Source: Bacteroidales bacterium (GTDB lineage Bacteria; Bacteroidota; Bacteroidia; Bacteroidales; UBA7960). From it: a stretch of 5,698 nucleotides of DNA. The stretch covers positions 1 to 5,698 of the forward strand of contig PWGY01000090.1 of NCBI GenBank assembly GCA_003554665.1, written 5' to 3'. Below, piece by piece: positions 4,702 through 5,698 of this stretch; the stretch's first letter is position 1, and each line of letters opens with the position of its first letter. The notes under the pieces were generated by a model. That model was not told where the DNA came from, made no database searches, and saw only the letters and a list, made by a program, of their open reading frames with translations. The position numbers and the translations under genes were made by a program.

Positions 4702-5698
4702 ATGAAGAGAATTGCCTTTTTCACACACAGTCCTTTACTTATTATCGGGCTTATTGCTTTTATACTTATGAATGCCTGCACATCTGATCACGCCGAAATT
4801 ATTTATGTCAATGGCAATTTTTATACGTTGGATGAGAACGTGCCCCAGGCAACTGCTGTGGCTGTCCGTGACGGAAAATTTATTTTTGTCGGCGACCGGG
4901 ATGGTGCCATGACATATGCGGGCAACCAGACTGAAGTCATCGACCTTGAAGATCAGACAGTCATACCCGGGCTCACAGAAAGTCACATGCATTTTGACAA
5001 TCTGGGGCGCAATCTGCTGATGGCTCCTCTGGATGTTTACTGGCTGCCCCTTGACGAACTCACAGAAAAAATCGAAACCGCAGTGAAAGAATCTGACCCC
5101 GGAGAATGGATTATTGCCAGGGGCTACAATGATGCCATTTGGGATGAAGATCCCCACCGTCGTCAGCTGGATGCCGTAAGTCCGGACAATCCGGTCGTTC
5201 TTCGCCGATATTGCGGCCATGCCCACTTTGTCAATACCCGGGCCCTCGAAGAGGCCGGCGTTACTGCTTCCACAGAAGATCCTGATGCAGGCAGCATTAT
5301 CCGTGACGCACAAGGTGAACCGACCGGTGTGCTGGTTTCCGCTGCAGGTGTCCTTGTAACTGAGCATGTTCCCCCTACCCCGTCACTTTCCAGTGCTGAG
5401 GAACTGGAAGCACTGCAAATGGGGAGTGATGCACTTCTGGAAGCAGGAATTACCACCGTACACTGTGCCACAGGCATTGGCACAGATGAGATCAGACTCA
5501 GGCAGGAGGCATTTGACCAGGGGTATCTTCAGGTGCGTCTGATGGATGCGGTGAGCGTTGAAGCCGCCAGGGAGCTGGGAGCTCCGCTTGAAGGTCTTTA
5601 CGATGACCGTTATACGGTTCGCTGGGTAAAAATGTTTGCCGACGGATCTTTGGGCGGGCGTGGTGCTGCCATGCTCGAATCTTACGATGATATGCCGG
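4702..5698 (+). CDS. YtcJ-type amidohydrolase, predicted lipoprotein (3' end beyond window)
   Basis: An open frame of 332 codons runs from ATG 4702 to the window edge without a stop. It belongs to the amidohydrolase superfamily, Amidohydro_3 group (YtcJ/AepA-like): metal-dependent hydrolases on a TIM barrel, usually about 540-570 residues, so roughly 60 percent is present. Visible features are the N-terminal beta-sandwich strand IIYVNGNFYTLDE (33-45), VIPGLTESHMHFD (87-99) with metal ligands His95 and His97, ARGYNDAIWDE (near 140-150), SPDNPVVLRRYCGHAHFVN (160-178), and VKMFADGSLGGRGAAM (309-324), where Lys310 is a candidate carbamylated or active-site lysine. The start encodes KR, a hydrophobic stretch and LMNAC (Cys26), a relaxed lipobox with Met at -3, which suggests an envelope-anchored enzyme. 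No Shine-Dalgarno precedes the ATG. Substrate is unknown; YtcJ homologues are poorly characterised. It is divergent from the mltF-like gene. Confidence 0.88.
   Translation, partial: MKRIAFFTHSPLLIIGLIAFILMNACTSDHAEIIYVNGNFYTLDENVPQATAVAVRDGKFIFVGDRDGAMTYAGNQTEVIDLEDQTVIPGLTESHMHFDNLGRNLLMAPLDVYWLPLDELTEKIETAVKESDPGEWIIARGYNDAIWDEDPHRRQLDAVSPDNPVVLRRYCGHAHFVNTRALEEAGVTASTEDPDAGSIIRDAQGEPTGVLVSAAGVLVTEHVPPTPSLSSAEELEALQMGSDALLEAGITTVHCATGIGTDEIRLRQEAFDQGYLQVRLMDAVSVEAARELGAPLEGLYDDRYTVRWVKMFADGSLGGRGAAMLESYDDMP

Noticed and set aside
4735..5367. 210-residue minus-strand open frame, and a 106-residue one at 5163-5483
   Set aside because: Both lie antisense to the amidohydrolase, whose frame shows clear family motifs throughout. 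They look like shadows of its codon usage.

Overview
The window looks like chromosomal DNA from the Bacteroidota or a close relative (Balneolota and Rhodothermota not excluded). The grounds are protein similarity by eye, mostly weak Shine-Dalgarno sequences, two candidate promoters resembling the Bacteroidota type (-33 TTG or TTTG, -7 TAnnTTTG), and two lipoprotein signal peptides with relaxed lipoboxes. Genus cannot be assigned. No RNA genes, mobile elements, CRISPR arrays or long repeats were seen.

Layout. Five minus-strand loci fill 1-4533. Read in their own direction they are: an MltF-like lytic transglycosylase lipoprotein (4533-3070); an exported DUF4438 protein (2970-1966); an MhqO-type ring-cleaving dioxygenase interrupted by one in-frame TAA (1838-873); an MhqD/YpfH-type carboxylesterase (873-256) whose ATG overlaps the dioxygenase stop as TAATG; and the N-terminus of a sugar-phosphate nucleotidyltransferase that runs off the left edge (153-1). 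A divergent plus-strand gene from 4702 to the right edge encodes the first 332 residues of a lipid-anchored YtcJ-type amidohydrolase. Several long open frames lie antisense to these genes and are judged to be shadows.

How the genes relate. The dioxygenase-esterase pair is the clearest functional unit. Homologues in Bacillus subtilis (MhqO and MhqD) belong to the MhqR regulon for resistance to quinones and other aromatic electrophiles. The other genes concern the cell envelope (MltF, the exported DUF4438 protein, the amidohydrolase lipoprotein) or sugar-nucleotide supply, and need not act together.

The most notable signal is the single TAA inside the dioxygenase frame. The frame is otherwise intact on both sides, the expected metal ligands are present, and a GTG lies 18 bases past the stop. 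It may be a recent nonsense mutation, a sequencing or assembly error, or a gene split into two coupled polypeptides. No confidently novel system is evident.
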